From: an uncultured Pelagibacteraceae bacterium
Lineage (GTDB): Bacteria; Pseudomonadota; Alphaproteobacteria; Pelagibacterales; Pelagibacteraceae
Length of the DNA stretch: 64,000 bases
NCBI GenBank assembly: GCA_902622545.1
Contig: CACNQD010000003.1
Location: 1-64,000, forward strand
Direction of reading: 5' to 3'
Part shown: in pieces, positions 24,035-33,849 of the stretch
How positions within the stretch are numbered: the stretch's first letter is position 1
Layout of the letters: the number at the start of each line of letters is the position of its first letter
Notes under the pieces: generated by a model
What the model saw: the letters and a program-made list of their open reading frames with translations, nothing else
Database searches by the model: none
Told to the model about the DNA's origin: nothing
Made by a program: the position numbers and the translations under genes

Positions 24035-25035
24035 TTAAAAAAGAGGAAAACGAAAAAATTATTCAACCAAAAAAAATGGGATTATTAGTAGAAAATCCTG
24101 TTTACAAACCATTTAGATACCCATGGTGTTATGATGCATGGCTAACGCAACAAAGAATTCATTGGCTACCAGAAGAGGTACCACTGGGTGATGATGTTCG
24201 AGATTGGCAAAAAAACTTATCACAACCTGAGAAAAATTTAGTTACTCAGATATTTAGATTTTTTACTCAAGCAGATGTTGAAGTAAATAACTGTTATTTA
24301 AGGCATTACACAACTGTTTTTAAACCAACAGAAGTTTTAATGATGATGACCGCATTTGCTTCCATGGAAACAGTCCATGTTGCAGCATACTCCCACTTAT
24401 TAGATACGATTGGTATGCCAGAATCTGAGTATTCAGCTTTCATGAAATATAAAGAAATGAAAGATAAATATGATTATATGCAAGGTTTTAATGTTAACTC
24501 TAAAGAGGACATTGCTAAAACAGTAGCAGTTTTTAGTGCCTTCACTGAAGGGCTTCAATTGTTTGCAAGTTTTGCAATTTTACTAAACTTTCCAAGACAC
24601 AACAAGCTAAAGGGCATGGGTCAGATTGTAACTTGGTCAGTAAGAGATGAAACTCTTCATTGCAATTCAATGATAAGAATATTTAAAGAATTCATAAAAG
24701 AAAACCCAGAAATCTGGACCCCTAAACTTAAGAAAGAAATTTATGATGCTTGTAGAACAATTGTTGAGCACGAAGATGCATTTATTGATTTAGCTTTTGA
24801 AATGGGCCCAATGGAGGGATTAACAGCTCAAGAAGTTAAAGATTATATCAGATTTATTGGAAATAGAAGATTAGTACAATTAGGTCTTGAGCCAATTTAT
24901 GACGTAGAGAAAAACCCATTAACATGGTTAGATACTATGTTAAACGCTGTTGAACATATGAACTTTTTTGAAGGGAGAGCCACAGAGTATTCAAAAGCCT
25001 CAACTCAAGGAAGTTGGGTAGAAGCTTTTTCTTAA
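24025..25035 (+). CDS. nrdB: Ribonucleoside-diphosphate reductase beta subunit
   Basis: 336 aa. The di-iron ligands are Asp84, Glu115, His118, Glu175, Glu209 and His212, and Tyr122 (HVAAYSH) sits at the radical tyrosine position, so this is a conventional tyrosyl-radical class I enzyme. The ATG at 24025 is preferred over an in-frame GTG at 24016 because GAGGAG (24011-24016) is a proper ribosome site 8 bp upstream. It overlaps the nrdA stop, which couples translation of the two subunits. No ATP-cone is seen at its N-terminus either. Confidence 0.93.
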   Translation: MSVVKKEENEKIIQPKKMGLLVENPVYKPFRYPWCYDAWLTQQRIHWLPEEVPLGDDVRDWQKNLSQPEKNLVTQIFRFFTQADVEVNNCYLRHYTTVFKPTEVLMMMTAFASMETVHVAAYSHLLDTIGMPESEYSAFMKYKEMKDKYDYMQGFNVNSKEDIAKTVAVFSAFTEGLQLFASFAILLNFPRHNKLKGMGQIVTWSVRDETLHCNSMIRIFKEFIKENPEIWTPKLKKEIYDACRTIVEHEDAFIDLAFEMGPMEGLTAQEVKDYIRFIGNRRLVQLGLEPIYDVEKNPLTWLDTMLNAVEHMNFFEGRATEYSKASTQGSWVEAFS

Positions 25036-25036
25036 T

Positions 25037-25663
25037 TTGAAATATAAAAAATATTTTAGAAAAACTAGCCTTAAACAAAAAAATATTGGAGATCTTTTTT
25101 TAAAATTAATTCAAGAGAAAAATCCAAGATCTTTTTTAGAAATAGGTGTTTTTCATGGTGTGACTGCTAGAAATGTCTGCGAATTGATGTTTAAAAACCA
25201 TGGTGAACAATTTGAATACATTGGCATAGATATTTTTAGTGATAGCAAAAACTATGACAAAGAAGTAGTACCTTCAAAAACTTTTAATAACCCGTTCAAA
25301 ACTTTTTACTTTAGATTTATAAAAAGACAAAATCCCTATAGTTTAGTTGCTGTGGAAGATCTATTATCAAAGTTTAAAAAAAACATAAAACTAATTGTGG
25401 GAGATACAAACAAAATTTTTGAGAATTTAAAGTTAAAAAATATTGAGTTCATTTTTATTGATGGAGGGCATGATTACAAAACAGTTAAAAATGATCTTGA
25501 ATATAGTTATAAAATAATAAGCAAGAATGGCACAATTTTATGTGACGATTGGAACTTAAGTCAAGCGCTTGGTGTAAGAAAAGCGATAGAAGATTTTTCA
25601 AAAGAGAAAAATATTAATTTCAAAATTGTACATGAAAGATTTGCACAATTTAATTTATTTTAA
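25037..25663 (+). CDS. Class I SAM-dependent methyltransferase (Methyltransf_24-like)
   Basis: 208 aa. FLEIGVFHGVTARNVCEL (about residue 35) is the AdoMet-binding motif I, and IEFIFIDGGHDYKTVKNDLE (about residue 136) is the motif with the His-Asp pair typical of Methyltransf_24/CmcI-like enzymes, often found with glycan or lipid modification genes. The TTG at 25037, one base after the nrdB stop, is the only start that keeps the fold intact. Its position after nrdAB looks like read-through rather than function. It converges on prpC with no gap. Acceptor unknown. Confidence 0.75.
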   Translation: MKYKKYFRKTSLKQKNIGDLFLKLIQEKNPRSFLEIGVFHGVTARNVCELMFKNHGEQFEYIGIDIFSDSKNYDKEVVPSKTFNNPFKTFYFRFIKRQNPYSLVAVEDLLSKFKKNIKLIVGDTNKIFENLKLKNIEFIFIDGGHDYKTVKNDLEYSYKIISKNGTILCDDWNLSQALGVRKAIEDFSKEKNINFKIVHERFAQFNLF

Positions 25664-26788
25664 TTATCTTTGATTTAAAGGTACAACTTTACGATATGAA
25701 CTACCTTTATAGCTTGCAAGTGGTCTTATTAATTTGTTTGCAGCATGTTGTTCAAGAATATGCGCTGACCATCCTGTAATTCTAGATATGACAAAGATAG
25801 GTGTGAAAAAGTCTGTATCGAAACCCATTAAATGATAAGTAGGTCCTGTAGGGTAGTCTACATTTGGATAGATATTTTTTCTATCAATCATAACTTTTTC
25901 TACAATGTCATATATTTTTTCAAATTTTTTGTCTTTTTTAACTTTTGCAACTTTCGCGAAATACTCCCTCATCGTGGGTACTCTAGAGTCACCACTTTTA
26001 TAAACTCTGTGACCAAAACCCATTACAACAGCTTTTTTATCTAAAGCATTATTGATCCATTTAAGAGCATTTTCCGGTTTCTTAATTTTATTCATCATGT
26101 GCATGACTTCTTCATTTGCACCTCCATGCAATGGCCCTTTTAAACTAGCTATAGCACCAGTAATTGCACCATGTATATCTGATAAACTACTTGTGATAGT
26201 TCTAGCTGTAAAAGTTGATACGTTGAAACTATGCTCAGCATATAAAATTAAAGATACATCAAACGCTTTTACTATCTCTTTATTTGGAACTTTTCCAAAA
26301 CACATGTAAAAAAAATTTTCTGAAAATGATAGATTGCTTTTAGGGCTTATTATTTTTTTACCTTTTCTAAGTCTATAAAATGCTGCTAAAGCAGTTGGTG
26401 TCTTTGCAAAAATTCTCATTACTTTTCTCATATTGGCTTTAGGTGAATTATCTTTAGTTTCTTTATCCTCAAGACCCATAATACTTACTGCTGTTCTTGC
26501 TACATCCATTGGGTGAGATTTTTTTGGAAAATTTTTGATACTATCAAGAAGAGATTTGGATAATTTTCTCTCTTTTCTCTCAATTTTTTCAAAGCTTTTT
26601 AGCTGTTTATTATCTGGCAGTTCGCCATTTAGAATTAAATATGCAACTTCCTCAAATTTACATTTTGCACATAAGTCTTGAGCGGCATAACCTCGGTAAG
26701 TAAGAGAATTAATTTCTGGCATTACTTTAGAAACTTCTGTTTCATCAACAACAATTCCTAATAAACCTTTTTTGATATCTTCTGTCAT
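25664..26788 (-). CDS. prpC: 2-methylcitrate synthase / citrate synthase family
   Basis: 374 aa. KGLLGIVVDETEVSKVMPEINSLTYRGY at the N-terminus is typical of PrpC, and GPLHGGANEEVM, GFGHRVYKSGDSR and the Asp in GFDTDFFTP supply the citrate-synthase-fold active site. It condenses propionyl-CoA with oxaloacetate. Assignment to PrpC rather than the TCA citrate synthase rests on its length, N-terminal motif and on prpB and prpD immediately upstream (each overlapping by one base). Such operons let SAR11-type cells burn propionyl-CoA, for example from DMSP or odd-chain and branched substrates. Confidence 0.9.
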   Translation of the reverse strand: MTEDIKKGLLGIVVDETEVSKVMPEINSLTYRGYAAQDLCAKCKFEEVAYLILNGELPDNKQLKSFEKIERKERKLSKSLLDSIKNFPKKSHPMDVARTAVSIMGLEDKETKDNSPKANMRKVMRIFAKTPTALAAFYRLRKGKKIISPKSNLSFSENFFYMCFGKVPNKEIVKAFDVSLILYAEHSFNVSTFTARTITSSLSDIHGAITGAIASLKGPLHGGANEEVMHMMNKIKKPENALKWINNALDKKAVVMGFGHRVYKSGDSRVPTMREYFAKVAKVKKDKKFEKIYDIVEKVMIDRKNIYPNVDYPTGPTYHLMGFDTDFFTPIFVISRITGWSAHILEQHAANKLIRPLASYKGSSYRKVVPLNQR

Positions 26789-27684
26789 TATTTGTGTCCG
26801 TTTGTATTAAAATTATAAATTTTTTTATCTAGTGAATTATATTTTTTATAATCAACTAAATCGTACAATCTACTTCTAGTTTGCATTTTATCAATAACGT
26901 TTTTTTGATGTCCATCCTTAAAAATGACCTTTAGACCTTCTTCGACACTTTTCATGGCCAGCCTTTGTGTAGTAACTGGATAAATCACGATATTATAGCC
27001 TAAATTTTCTAATTCTTTATAATTTATTAGGTCCGATTTTCCAAACTCAGTCATGTTGGCAAGCAAATATGAATTAAGGCTTTTTCTGACTTTTTCAAAT
27101 TCTTTTTTATCTTTTAATGCCTCAGGAAATATTATTTCTGCCCCAGCATCAATGTAGGCTTTACATCTTTCAATCATTTTATCTATACCTTCAACGCCTT
27201 TTGCATCTGATCTTGCGATAATTTTAAAATTCTTATCTTTTTTTGCCTTAACACATTCTTTAATTTTATTTACCATTTTTTTTGTAGAGATAAGTTCTTT
27301 ATTATCAAGATGACCACATCTTTTTCTCTCCACTTGGTCTTCAATATGTACAGCAGCCACTCCGAATTTTTCAAAAGTATTTATAGTTTTTTTACAAGAC
27401 TTAAAACCTGTATCAATATCAACAATTGTAGGTAGGTTTGTAACTCTCGCAATTTGTTTTGACCTATTACTAACATCCTCTAATGTAGTCAGTCCAATAT
27501 CTGGATACCCAAGGTCGTTAGACATCACTCCACCAGATACATAAACGGCATCATAACCTATTTCCTCAATTACTTTAGCGGTCAAAGGATTATACGCTCC
27601 TGGAACTCTTAATATTTTTCCACTTTTTAATTTTTTAACAAAATCTTTTCTTTTTTCCTTAATTTTTTTTTTTACAAAGTGCAT
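26788..27684 (-). CDS. prpB: 2-methylisocitrate lyase
   Basis: 298 aa of the isocitrate lyase/PEP mutase family. The catalytic motif reads KRCGH (121-125, Cys123), the form common in methylisocitrate lyases, and DIDTGF (about 89-94) and HIEDQVE (113-119) give the magnesium-site acids. It splits methylisocitrate to pyruvate and succinate, the last step of the methylcitrate cycle. It lies between prpD and prpC with one-base overlaps on both sides. A Lys-rich N-terminal extension precedes the core. Confidence 0.9.
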   Translation of the reverse strand: MHFVKKKIKEKRKDFVKKLKSGKILRVPGAYNPLTAKVIEEIGYDAVYVSGGVMSNDLGYPDIGLTTLEDVSNRSKQIARVTNLPTIVDIDTGFKSCKKTINTFEKFGVAAVHIEDQVERKRCGHLDNKELISTKKMVNKIKECVKAKKDKNFKIIARSDAKGVEGIDKMIERCKAYIDAGAEIIFPEALKDKKEFEKVRKSLNSYLLANMTEFGKSDLINYKELENLGYNIVIYPVTTQRLAMKSVEEGLKVIFKDGHQKNVIDKMQTRSRLYDLVDYKKYNSLDKKIYNFNTNGHK

Positions 27685-29186
27685 TAAAAAATTCCAATTT
27701 TATTATTTTTTTTAATATTTTTCTTATTAATTACAATGTTTAATTTATTTAATTGATTAGATTTTAATCTTTTTAAATTTTGAACATCTTTTAAAAATCT
27801 ATCAGACTCTTCTTTAGCAATTATTCCTTTAGTTAAAGTTAAGAATTTTTTAATATAATTTGGTCTTTTAAATGGTCTTGATCCGTAAGGGTGAGCATCA
27901 GCTACACCTTGTTCTTCTATAACTTTTTTATTATTTTTAAGTGTAATAATAACTTTTGCTCCAAATGCCTTATTTTTTGGGTTAGGATCATGGTATCGTT
28001 TAGTCCATTTCTTATCTTCATAAGTTTTTATAGATCTCCATATTTTTAAAGTACTTTTTCTTCTAGCTCTTGCTTTACTGTAAGATTTTATGTGATGCCA
28101 ATTGGCGTCCTCTAAAGCAACAGCGAAAATATACATTATAGAATGATCCAGGGTTTCTCTGCTTGCATGTGGATCCATCTTTTGAGGATCATTAGCACCA
28201 GTTCCTATAACATTATGAGTATGATGACTTGTATGTATATCTATTTTTTTAATATCATTTAGATTTTTAATTCTTCGGTTTAATTTTTTTGCAAGATCAA
28301 TCAATGCCTGTGCCTGATACTCTGCAGAATATTCTTTAGTGTAAGTTTCTAAAATTGCTTTCTTTTCTTCCTTTTTTTTTGGTAAAGGAATTTTATACAA
28401 AGCTTTTTTTCCATCTAATATTCTTGCAACAACACTATCTTCACCTTCATATATTGGACTTGGAGCTCCTTCTCCTCTCATAGCTCTATCCACTGCCTCA
28501 ATTCCAAGTTTACTTGCGTGCGCTGGTGCGAAAGCTTTCCAACTTGATATTTCACCTTTTCTAGATTGTCTAGTTGATATAGTTGTATGTAATGCCTGTT
28601 GTATTGCCTGGTAAATAGTTTCTGTTTTTAAAGCAAGCATAGTACCTAGGCCAGCCGCAACACTTGGACCTAAATGAGCAATATGATCTACTTTATGCTT
28701 ATGCAAACATATACCCTTAACAAGATTAACTTGTACCTCATAAGCTGTAATAATACCTTTTATTAAATTTAAACCAGAGATTTTCTTTTGTTGTGCAACT
28801 GCGATTAAAGCGGGTATGTTATCACCTGGGTGACTATAATCTGCAGCTAGAAAAGTATCATGAAAATCTAATTCTCTTACAGCAGTTCCATTTGACCATG
28901 CCGCCCATTCACAATCAAATTTTTGATTAGAATTTATACCAAATATTGTTGCGCCATTTTTTCTTGGATGTTTCATAGCCATTTCCCTTGATGAAATAAC
29001 TGCTTTTCTATTTATTGATGCAATAGCTACTGATGCATTATCGATAATTCTATTAATTACCATTTCTACAGATTTATTGTTCAATTTCGCATTATCGCTA
29101 GCTAACTCGGCTAATTTCCATGCTAATTGTTTTTTTTTAGAGAGTTTAACTTTAGATGGATAAACTTTTAACTTATGTATTATCAT
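27684..29186 (-). CDS. prpD: 2-methylcitrate dehydratase (PrpD/MmgE family)
   Basis: 500 aa. Typical MmgE/PrpD blocks are visible: [19 protein letters not shown] (about residue 92), [13 protein letters not shown] (about 118), [12 protein letters not shown] (about 217) and the late [16 protein letters not shown] segment. It dehydrates 2-methylcitrate to methylaconitate. The gene starts inside the end of gph (14-bp overlap) and overlaps prpB by one base, so the order is gph-prpD-prpB-prpC. No prpE or prpR is present here. Confidence 0.9.
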   Translation of the reverse strand: MIIHKLKVYPSKVKLSKKKQLAWKLAELASDNAKLNNKSVEMVINRIIDNASVAIASINRKAVISSREMAMKHPRKNGATIFGINSNQKFDCEWAAWSNGTAVRELDFHDTFLAADYSHPGDNIPALIAVAQQKKISGLNLIKGIITAYEVQVNLVKGICLHKHKVDHIAHLGPSVAAGLGTMLALKTETIYQAIQQALHTTISTRQSRKGEISSWKAFAPAHASKLGIEAVDRAMRGEGAPSPIYEGEDSVVARILDGKKALYKIPLPKKKEEKKAILETYTKEYSAEYQAQALIDLAKKLNRRIKNLNDIKKIDIHTSHHTHNVIGTGANDPQKMDPHASRETLDHSIMYIFAVALEDANWHHIKSYSKARARRKSTLKIWRSIKTYEDKKWTKRYHDPNPKNKAFGAKVIITLKNNKKVIEEQGVADAHPYGSRPFKRPNYIKKFLTLTKGIIAKEESDRFLKDVQNLKRLKSNQLNKLNIVINKKNIKKNNKIGIF

Positions 29187-29868
29187 TTAAATAATTCGAA
29201 ACAATTTTTTCAATACCAACAAAATCTTTAATTAAGTGTTTATGAGGTATTTGGTTTATATTTTTATCAGTGTAACCATCTTCAACCAAAATAAAAGGAA
29301 TATCAGCAGAGCCCGCAGCCATACTATCAACTTCACTATCTCCTATCATTAATGATTTTTTTATATTTCCTTGCAAAATATCTATTATATTTGTTATGTG
29401 CCTTGGATCTGGCTTACAATAATCAAATGTATTGCTACCCGCAACATAGTCAAAATAATCGTAAACATTAATTTTTTTTAAAAGATCTATAGCCAGATGT
29501 TCTTGTTTATTTGTACAAACAGCTAATGAAATATTATTTCTTTTACACCATTTTAAAAAATCCAAAACACCATTTAACAGTTTGCTTTCAACCACTATAT
29601 TTTTTCCATAATAATCAATAAACTCTTTTACCATCTCATCTTTAATTTTTTGATCAGTTATTTTGCTAAATTCTTTTTTAGCACTTCCCCAAATAGACCT
29701 TCCAATAAGCACGCCAGCACCTTTGCCGACTAAATTTCTAATCTCTTCAGTCGTCTTAGATTCATATCCAAACTTTTTCATTACATGGTTATGTGCCATC
29801 ATTAGGTCTGGAGCTGTATCAACTAAAGTGCCATCTAAATCTAACAAAACTGTATAATTTTGACTCAT
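29173..29868 (-). CDS. gph: HAD-family phosphatase, phosphoglycolate phosphatase-like
   Basis: 231 aa. [15 protein letters not shown] gives the nucleophile Asp10 and acid/base Asp12; VCTNKQ (motif II), CKPDP (motif III Lys) and [12 protein letters not shown] (motif IV) complete a class IA HAD phosphatase of the Gph type, which removes phosphoglycolate. It leads the methylcitrate operon with a 14-bp overlap into prpD. Functional linkage to propionate use is not obvious; substrate could be another small phosphate ester. Confidence 0.82.
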   Translation of the reverse strand: MSQNYTVLLDLDGTLVDTAPDLMMAHNHVMKKFGYESKTTEEIRNLVGKGAGVLIGRSIWGSAKKEFSKITDQKIKDEMVKEFIDYYGKNIVVESKLLNGVLDFLKWCKRNNISLAVCTNKQEHLAIDLLKKINVYDYFDYVAGSNTFDYCKPDPRHITNIIDILQGNIKKSLMIGDSEVDSMAAGSADIPFILVEDGYTDKNINQIPHKHLIKDFVGIEKIVSNYLNDNT

Positions 29869-29937
29869 TCTAAAAGTATTATTAAGAAATAATTTGTGAA
29901 TTAATTAAGATAGATACTCAACTATAAGAAAAAATCA

Positions 29938-30549
29938 ATGAAACAAATAGATTTACAAAAAAAAATTAGAAATAAATTTGTTAAGCAAGGTGTTAAAATG
30001 ATAGATCCTGATACTGTTTATTTTTCTAAGGATACTAAAATTGGAAAAAATGTAACAATCGAACCATACGTTGTTTTTGGATCTAGAGTAAAAATTAAAA
30101 ACAATGTTAAAATATTAGCATTTTCTCATCTTGAAGGTGTAAGTGTTGATAATAATGTTTCAATTGGTCCATACGCACGTTTAAGACCCGGAACTGTTTT
30201 GGAAGAAGGTTCAAAAGTCGGAAACTTTGTTGAAATTAAAAAATCTCGATTAAAAAAGAATTCAAAAGCAAATCATCTTACTTATATTGGCGATGCAACA
30301 ATAGGAAAAAAATCAAATATTGGCGCAGGTACAATTACTTGTAATTACGATGGAGTAAAAAAAAGCAAAACAATAATTGAAGATGGTGCTTTTATAGGAT
30401 CAAACACATCATTAGTTGCTCCAGTTAAAATTGGAAAAAAAGCAATTATTGGTGCTAGTTCTGTAATTACTCAAAATGTCAAAAATGGTTCTTTAGCGTT
30501 AACAAGAGCAAAACAAACTGAAGTAAAAAACTATAAAAGAAAAAAATAA
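29938..30549 (+). CDS. GlmU acetyltransferase domain only (glucosamine-1-phosphate N-acetyltransferase-like)
   Basis: 203 aa that correspond only to the C-terminal left-handed beta-helix of Glm[11 protein letters not shown] (77-86, Arg83), NFVEIKK (96-102), [11 protein letters not shown] (His113, Tyr116), [13 protein letters not shown] (Asn127, Asn136) and [13 protein letters not shown] match the acetyl-CoA and sugar-phosphate site of E. coli GlmU, including the catalytic His. The N-terminal nucleotidyltransferase half (about 230 residues, with its GTA-R motif) is missing, and there is no such sequence upstream. glmS follows 3 bp later, so the pair makes GlcN-6-P and acetylates GlcN-1-P. The uridylyltransferase must be another protein. 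Confidence 0.88.
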   Translation: MKQIDLQKKIRNKFVKQGVKMIDPDTVYFSKDTKIGKNVTIEPYVVFGSRVKIKNNVKILAFSHLEGVSVDNNVSIGPYARLRPGTVLEEGSKVGNFVEIKKSRLKKNSKANHLTYIGDATIGKKSNIGAGTITCNYDGVKKSKTIIEDGAFIGSNTSLVAPVKIGKKAIIGASSVITQNVKNGSLALTRAKQTEVKNYKRKK

Positions 30550-30552
30550 ATT

Positions 30553-32373
30553 ATGTGTGGAATTATTGGAATAACAAGTAACAAATTAGTTTCGTCTCCA
30601 ATTATAAATTCATTAAAAAAATTGGAATATAGAGGTTACGACTCTGCAGGAATAGCAACGATCGACTCTGGCTTCATAAAAGAAGTTAAATGTGAGGGTA
30701 GAGTTGAAAGTTTAGAGGAAGCTGTTGCAAAAACAAACTTAACGGGAAATGTTGGGATTGGACATGTAAGATGGGCAACGCACGGTATTCCAAATACAAT
30801 TAATGCTCATCCACATTCATCGGAAAATGTGTCGGTGGTACATAATGGCATAATAGAAAACTCAACATTGTTAAAAAAGTTTTTAGTAAATAAAGGACAT
30901 AAGTTTAAGTCTCAAACAGATACTGAAGTTATTGTTCATCTAATTACTGAATATCTAAAGAAAGATGATCTTAAAGATGCAATTATTAAAGTTTTAAAAA
31001 AACTTCATGGAAGTTTTGCTTTAGGTATTATTTTTAAAGATAATCCAAATTTAATAATTGGTGCAAGAAGAGGCTCACCTTTAGCTGTTGGCTATGGTCC
31101 TGGTGAAAACTATTTAGGATCAGACTCTTATGCTTTAAAATCTATGACAAATAAAATTTCATATCTTAACGATGGAGAGTTTTGCATTATAAAAAAAGAT
31201 AATGTTGAGTTTTTTAGTCAGAGTGGAAAAAAGATAAATAAAAAAATATTACACTTGTCATCAAACGAACAAAACTATGAAAAGGGTGACTATAAACATT
31301 TTATGGCAAAGGAAATTGATGAACAACCAAATACTATCAAAAATTGTGTCAATGAATACATCGACAAAATCAATAACGACATAAATATTTTTAATTTTCC
31401 ATTTAAGAAAAAAGAAATTAACTCTATTACTTTGATAGGTTGCGGCACGGCTTATCACTCTTGCCTTATTTCAAAATATTGGTTCGAGCAATTAACAACA
31501 TTAGATGTTAATATTGATATAGCTTCAGAGTTCCGTTATAGAAAAAATAAATTTAAAAAAGATTGTCTTTATATTTTTGTTTCTCAGTCAGGTGAAACTG
31601 CTGATACTTATGCAGCTTTAGACCTTTGTAACAAAAATAAAATGAAAACATGCTCAGTTGTAAATGTTATTGAAAGCTCAATAGCAAGAGATTCCAAATT
31701 CGTTTTACCTATTCATTGTGGTCCAGAAATCGGTGTTGCATCTACTAAAGCTTTCTTAGGACAAATGCTTGTTTTATACATACTGTGCTTAAAACTAGCT
31801 CAAAAAAGGAAAGATTTAAGTAAAAAAGATTATTTAAAAAAGATTAAAAATTTATTTAATCTTGCAAAATTAGTTAAACACTCTTTAGAAACTGAAAACA
31901 AAATTCAATCAATATGCAGTTCGTTCGTTGATGCAAAGGGCTCAATGTTTCTAGGTAGAGGATATTCATTTCCAATAGCATTAGAAGGAGCTTTAAAATT
32001 GAAAGAATTAGCTTATGTGCATGCAGAGGGTTATCCTGCGGGTGAAATGAAACATGGACCTTTAGCTCTTATAGAAGATGGAATGCCTGTTGTGGTGATT
32101 GCTCCAAGAGATCAACATTATAAAAAAACTATTTCAAATATGCAGGAGGTTATTGCGAGAGGAGCGAAAGTTTTGCTTGTTACAAATAAAAGTAAAGATG
32201 AAGTTTATTCTGAAAATATTTGGGAGACCATTGAAGTCGAGAATACAGAAGATGATTTATTTCCATTTTTGGTAACAATTCCACTACAAAAGCTTGCGTA
32301 TTATTCTGCATTAAAAAAAGGTTATGACATTGATAAACCTAGAAACCTAGCTAAATCAGTAACAGTAGAATAA
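30553..32373 (+). CDS. glmS: Glutamine-fructose-6-phosphate aminotransferase (isomerising)
   Basis: 606 aa. It starts MCGIIGI, with Cys2 as the N-terminal nucleophile of the glutaminase domain, continues with the HVRWATHG and HNGIIEN motifs, then two SIS domains with SQSGETADT (about residue 346) and the EIGVASTKAF loop, and ends LAKSVTVE, the canonical GlmS tail. It makes glucosamine 6-phosphate, the first step to UDP-GlcNAc for peptidoglycan and LPS. It is coupled to the acetyltransferase-only GlmU gene (3-bp gap). I see no glmS ribozyme or similar element in the gap. Confidence 0.95.
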   Translation: MCGIIGITSNKLVSSPIINSLKKLEYRGYDSAGIATIDSGFIKEVKCEGRVESLEEAVAKTNLTGNVGIGHVRWATHGIPNTINAHPHSSENVSVVHNGIIENSTLLKKFLVNKGHKFKSQTDTEVIVHLITEYLKKDDLKDAIIKVLKKLHGSFALGIIFKDNPNLIIGARRGSPLAVGYGPGENYLGSDSYALKSMTNKISYLNDGEFCIIKKDNVEFFSQSGKKINKKILHLSSNEQNYEKGDYKHFMAKEIDEQPNTIKNCVNEYIDKINNDINIFNFPFKKKEINSITLIGCGTAYHSCLISKYWFEQLTTLDVNIDIASEFRYRKNKFKKDCLYIFVSQSGETADTYAALDLCNKNKMKTCSVVNVIESSIARDSKFVLPIHCGPEIGVASTKAFLGQMLVLYILCLKLAQKRKDLSKKDYLKKIKNLFNLAKLVKHSLETENKIQSICSSFVDAKGSMFLGRGYSFPIALEGALKLKELAYVHAEGYPAGEMKHGPLALIEDGMPVVVIAPRDQHYKKTISNMQEVIARGAKVLLVTNKSKDEVYSENIWETIEVENTEDDLFPFLVTIPLQKLAYYSALKKGYDIDKPRNLAKSVTVE

Positions 32374-32432
32374 TAAAAATAACTATTCTCTTTTGTCATA
32401 ATTTCGTTATATATTCATCTTAAGGTTGAAAT

Positions 32433-33812
32433 ATGAAAAATTGGAAAGTTAATTCTTGGAGAAAATATCCAGTTAAGCACGTTCCATCTTATGATGATGA
32501 GAAAGAACTTAACATGGTGTTGAATAAATTAAAGTCATCACCACCATTAGTTTTTGCTGGGGAGACTAGACATTTAAAAGATCAACTTTCTGAAGTTGTA
32601 GATGGTAAAGCTTTTTTACTTCAAGGTGGAGATTGCGCAGAAAGTTTTGCAGAATTTCATCCTGACAATATAAGAGATACTTTTAAAGTTATTTTGCAAA
32701 TGTCACTTGTTTTAACATATTCGGCATCTTTGCCAGTTGTTAAGCTTGGTAGAATTGCAGGTCAATTCTCCAAACCAAGAAGTGCACCAACTGAAAAACA
32801 AGGTGAAAAAGAATTACCTAGCTATTTAGGAGATAATATAAATTCAATTGAATTTAATGAGAAAGCTAGAAGACCAGATCCAAAGAGATTATTCAGAGCT
32901 TATTCGCAATCCGCAGCGACATTAAATTTATTGAGAGCCTTTTCGCACGGTGGTTTTGCAGATTTAAAAAAAGTTCATTTATGGAATTTAGGATATATTA
33001 AAAATAGTCCTCAAGCTAAAAAATTTAAAGAATTAGAAGACAAAATTGCTGATGCACTCGGATTTATGGCTGCTTGTGGAATAACGCCAGAATTTAATAG
33101 AAGATTATACACAGTTAATTTCTGGACTTCACATGAGGCTCTTCATTTACCTTATGAAGAAAGTATGACAAGAACAGACTCAACAACAGGTGAATACCAC
33201 AATACTTCAGCTCACTTTGTTTGGATTGGAGATAGAACTAGACAATTAGAAGGCGGCCATGTTGAATTTTGTAGAGGAATTGAAAATCCAATCGGTATTA
33301 AATGTGGACCAACTTCAAAAGCAGACGAAATTGCTAAAATATGTGAAACTATTAATCCTAAAAATGAAAAAGGAAAAATTACTCTTATATCGAGATTTGG
33401 GCATGATAAAGTTGAAAAGTTTTTGCCGAAATTAATAAGAGGAATAAAAAAAGAGGGATTAAATGTTGTATGGTCATGCGACCCGATGCACGGTAATACT
33501 TTAGTCTCAACAACCGGTTTTAAAACAAGACCATTTAACAATGTTGTTAAAGAGGTAAAAAATGTTTTTGAGGTTCACCAAAGCGAAGGATCTTATGCTG
33601 GTGGACTTCATATAGAAATGACAGGTCAAAATGTGACAGAATGTACCGGTGGCGCTAAAAATATATCTGATCAAGATTTATCAAGCAGATATCATACTCA
33701 TTGTGACCCAAGATTAAACGCAGACCAAGCTTTGGAATTAGCTTTTTTAATTTCTGATGAGATTAAAAAGAATTCCAATTATGCAAGAAATGCAATTAAA
33801 GCGGCATCTTAG
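32433..33812 (+). CDS. 3-deoxy-7-phosphoheptulonate synthase, class II
   Basis: 459 aa plant-type (class II) DAHP synthase, first step of the shikimate pathway. Recognisable blocks are FLLQGGDCAESFAEF (about residue 62), KLGRIAGQFSKPRS, HLWNLGY, TSHEALHLPYEE, CDPMHGNT and GGLHIEMTGQNVTECTGG (metal and PEP ligands). It condenses PEP with erythrose 4-phosphate. Class II enzymes are the usual form in many alphaproteobacteria. No allosteric extra domain is visible. It stands between glmS and nadE. Confidence 0.92.
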   Translation: MKNWKVNSWRKYPVKHVPSYDDEKELNMVLNKLKSSPPLVFAGETRHLKDQLSEVVDGKAFLLQGGDCAESFAEFHPDNIRDTFKVILQMSLVLTYSASLPVVKLGRIAGQFSKPRSAPTEKQGEKELPSYLGDNINSIEFNEKARRPDPKRLFRAYSQSAATLNLLRAFSHGGFADLKKVHLWNLGYIKNSPQAKKFKELEDKIADALGFMAACGITPEFNRRLYTVNFWTSHEALHLPYEESMTRTDSTTGEYHNTSAHFVWIGDRTRQLEGGHVEFCRGIENPIGIKCGPTSKADEIAKICETINPKNEKGKITLISRFGHDKVEKFLPKLIRGIKKEGLNVVWSCDPMHGNTLVSTTGFKTRPFNNVVKEVKNVFEVHQSEGSYAGGLHIEMTGQNVTECTGGAKNISDQDLSSRYHTHCDPRLNADQALELAFLISDEIKKNSNYARNAIKAAS

Positions 33813-33849
33813 TCATTTAAATATTTAATTTTTACATTATATTTGAATC

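Noticed and set aside
30550..30552. glmS ribozyme or riboswitch before glmS
   Set aside because: Only 3 bp separate glmS from the upstream acetyltransferase gene, and the preceding coding sequence shows no ribozyme core.
33212..33541. 109-codon minus-strand frame
   Set aside because: Antisense to the class II DAHP synthase gene, with no recognisable motif or ribosome site.
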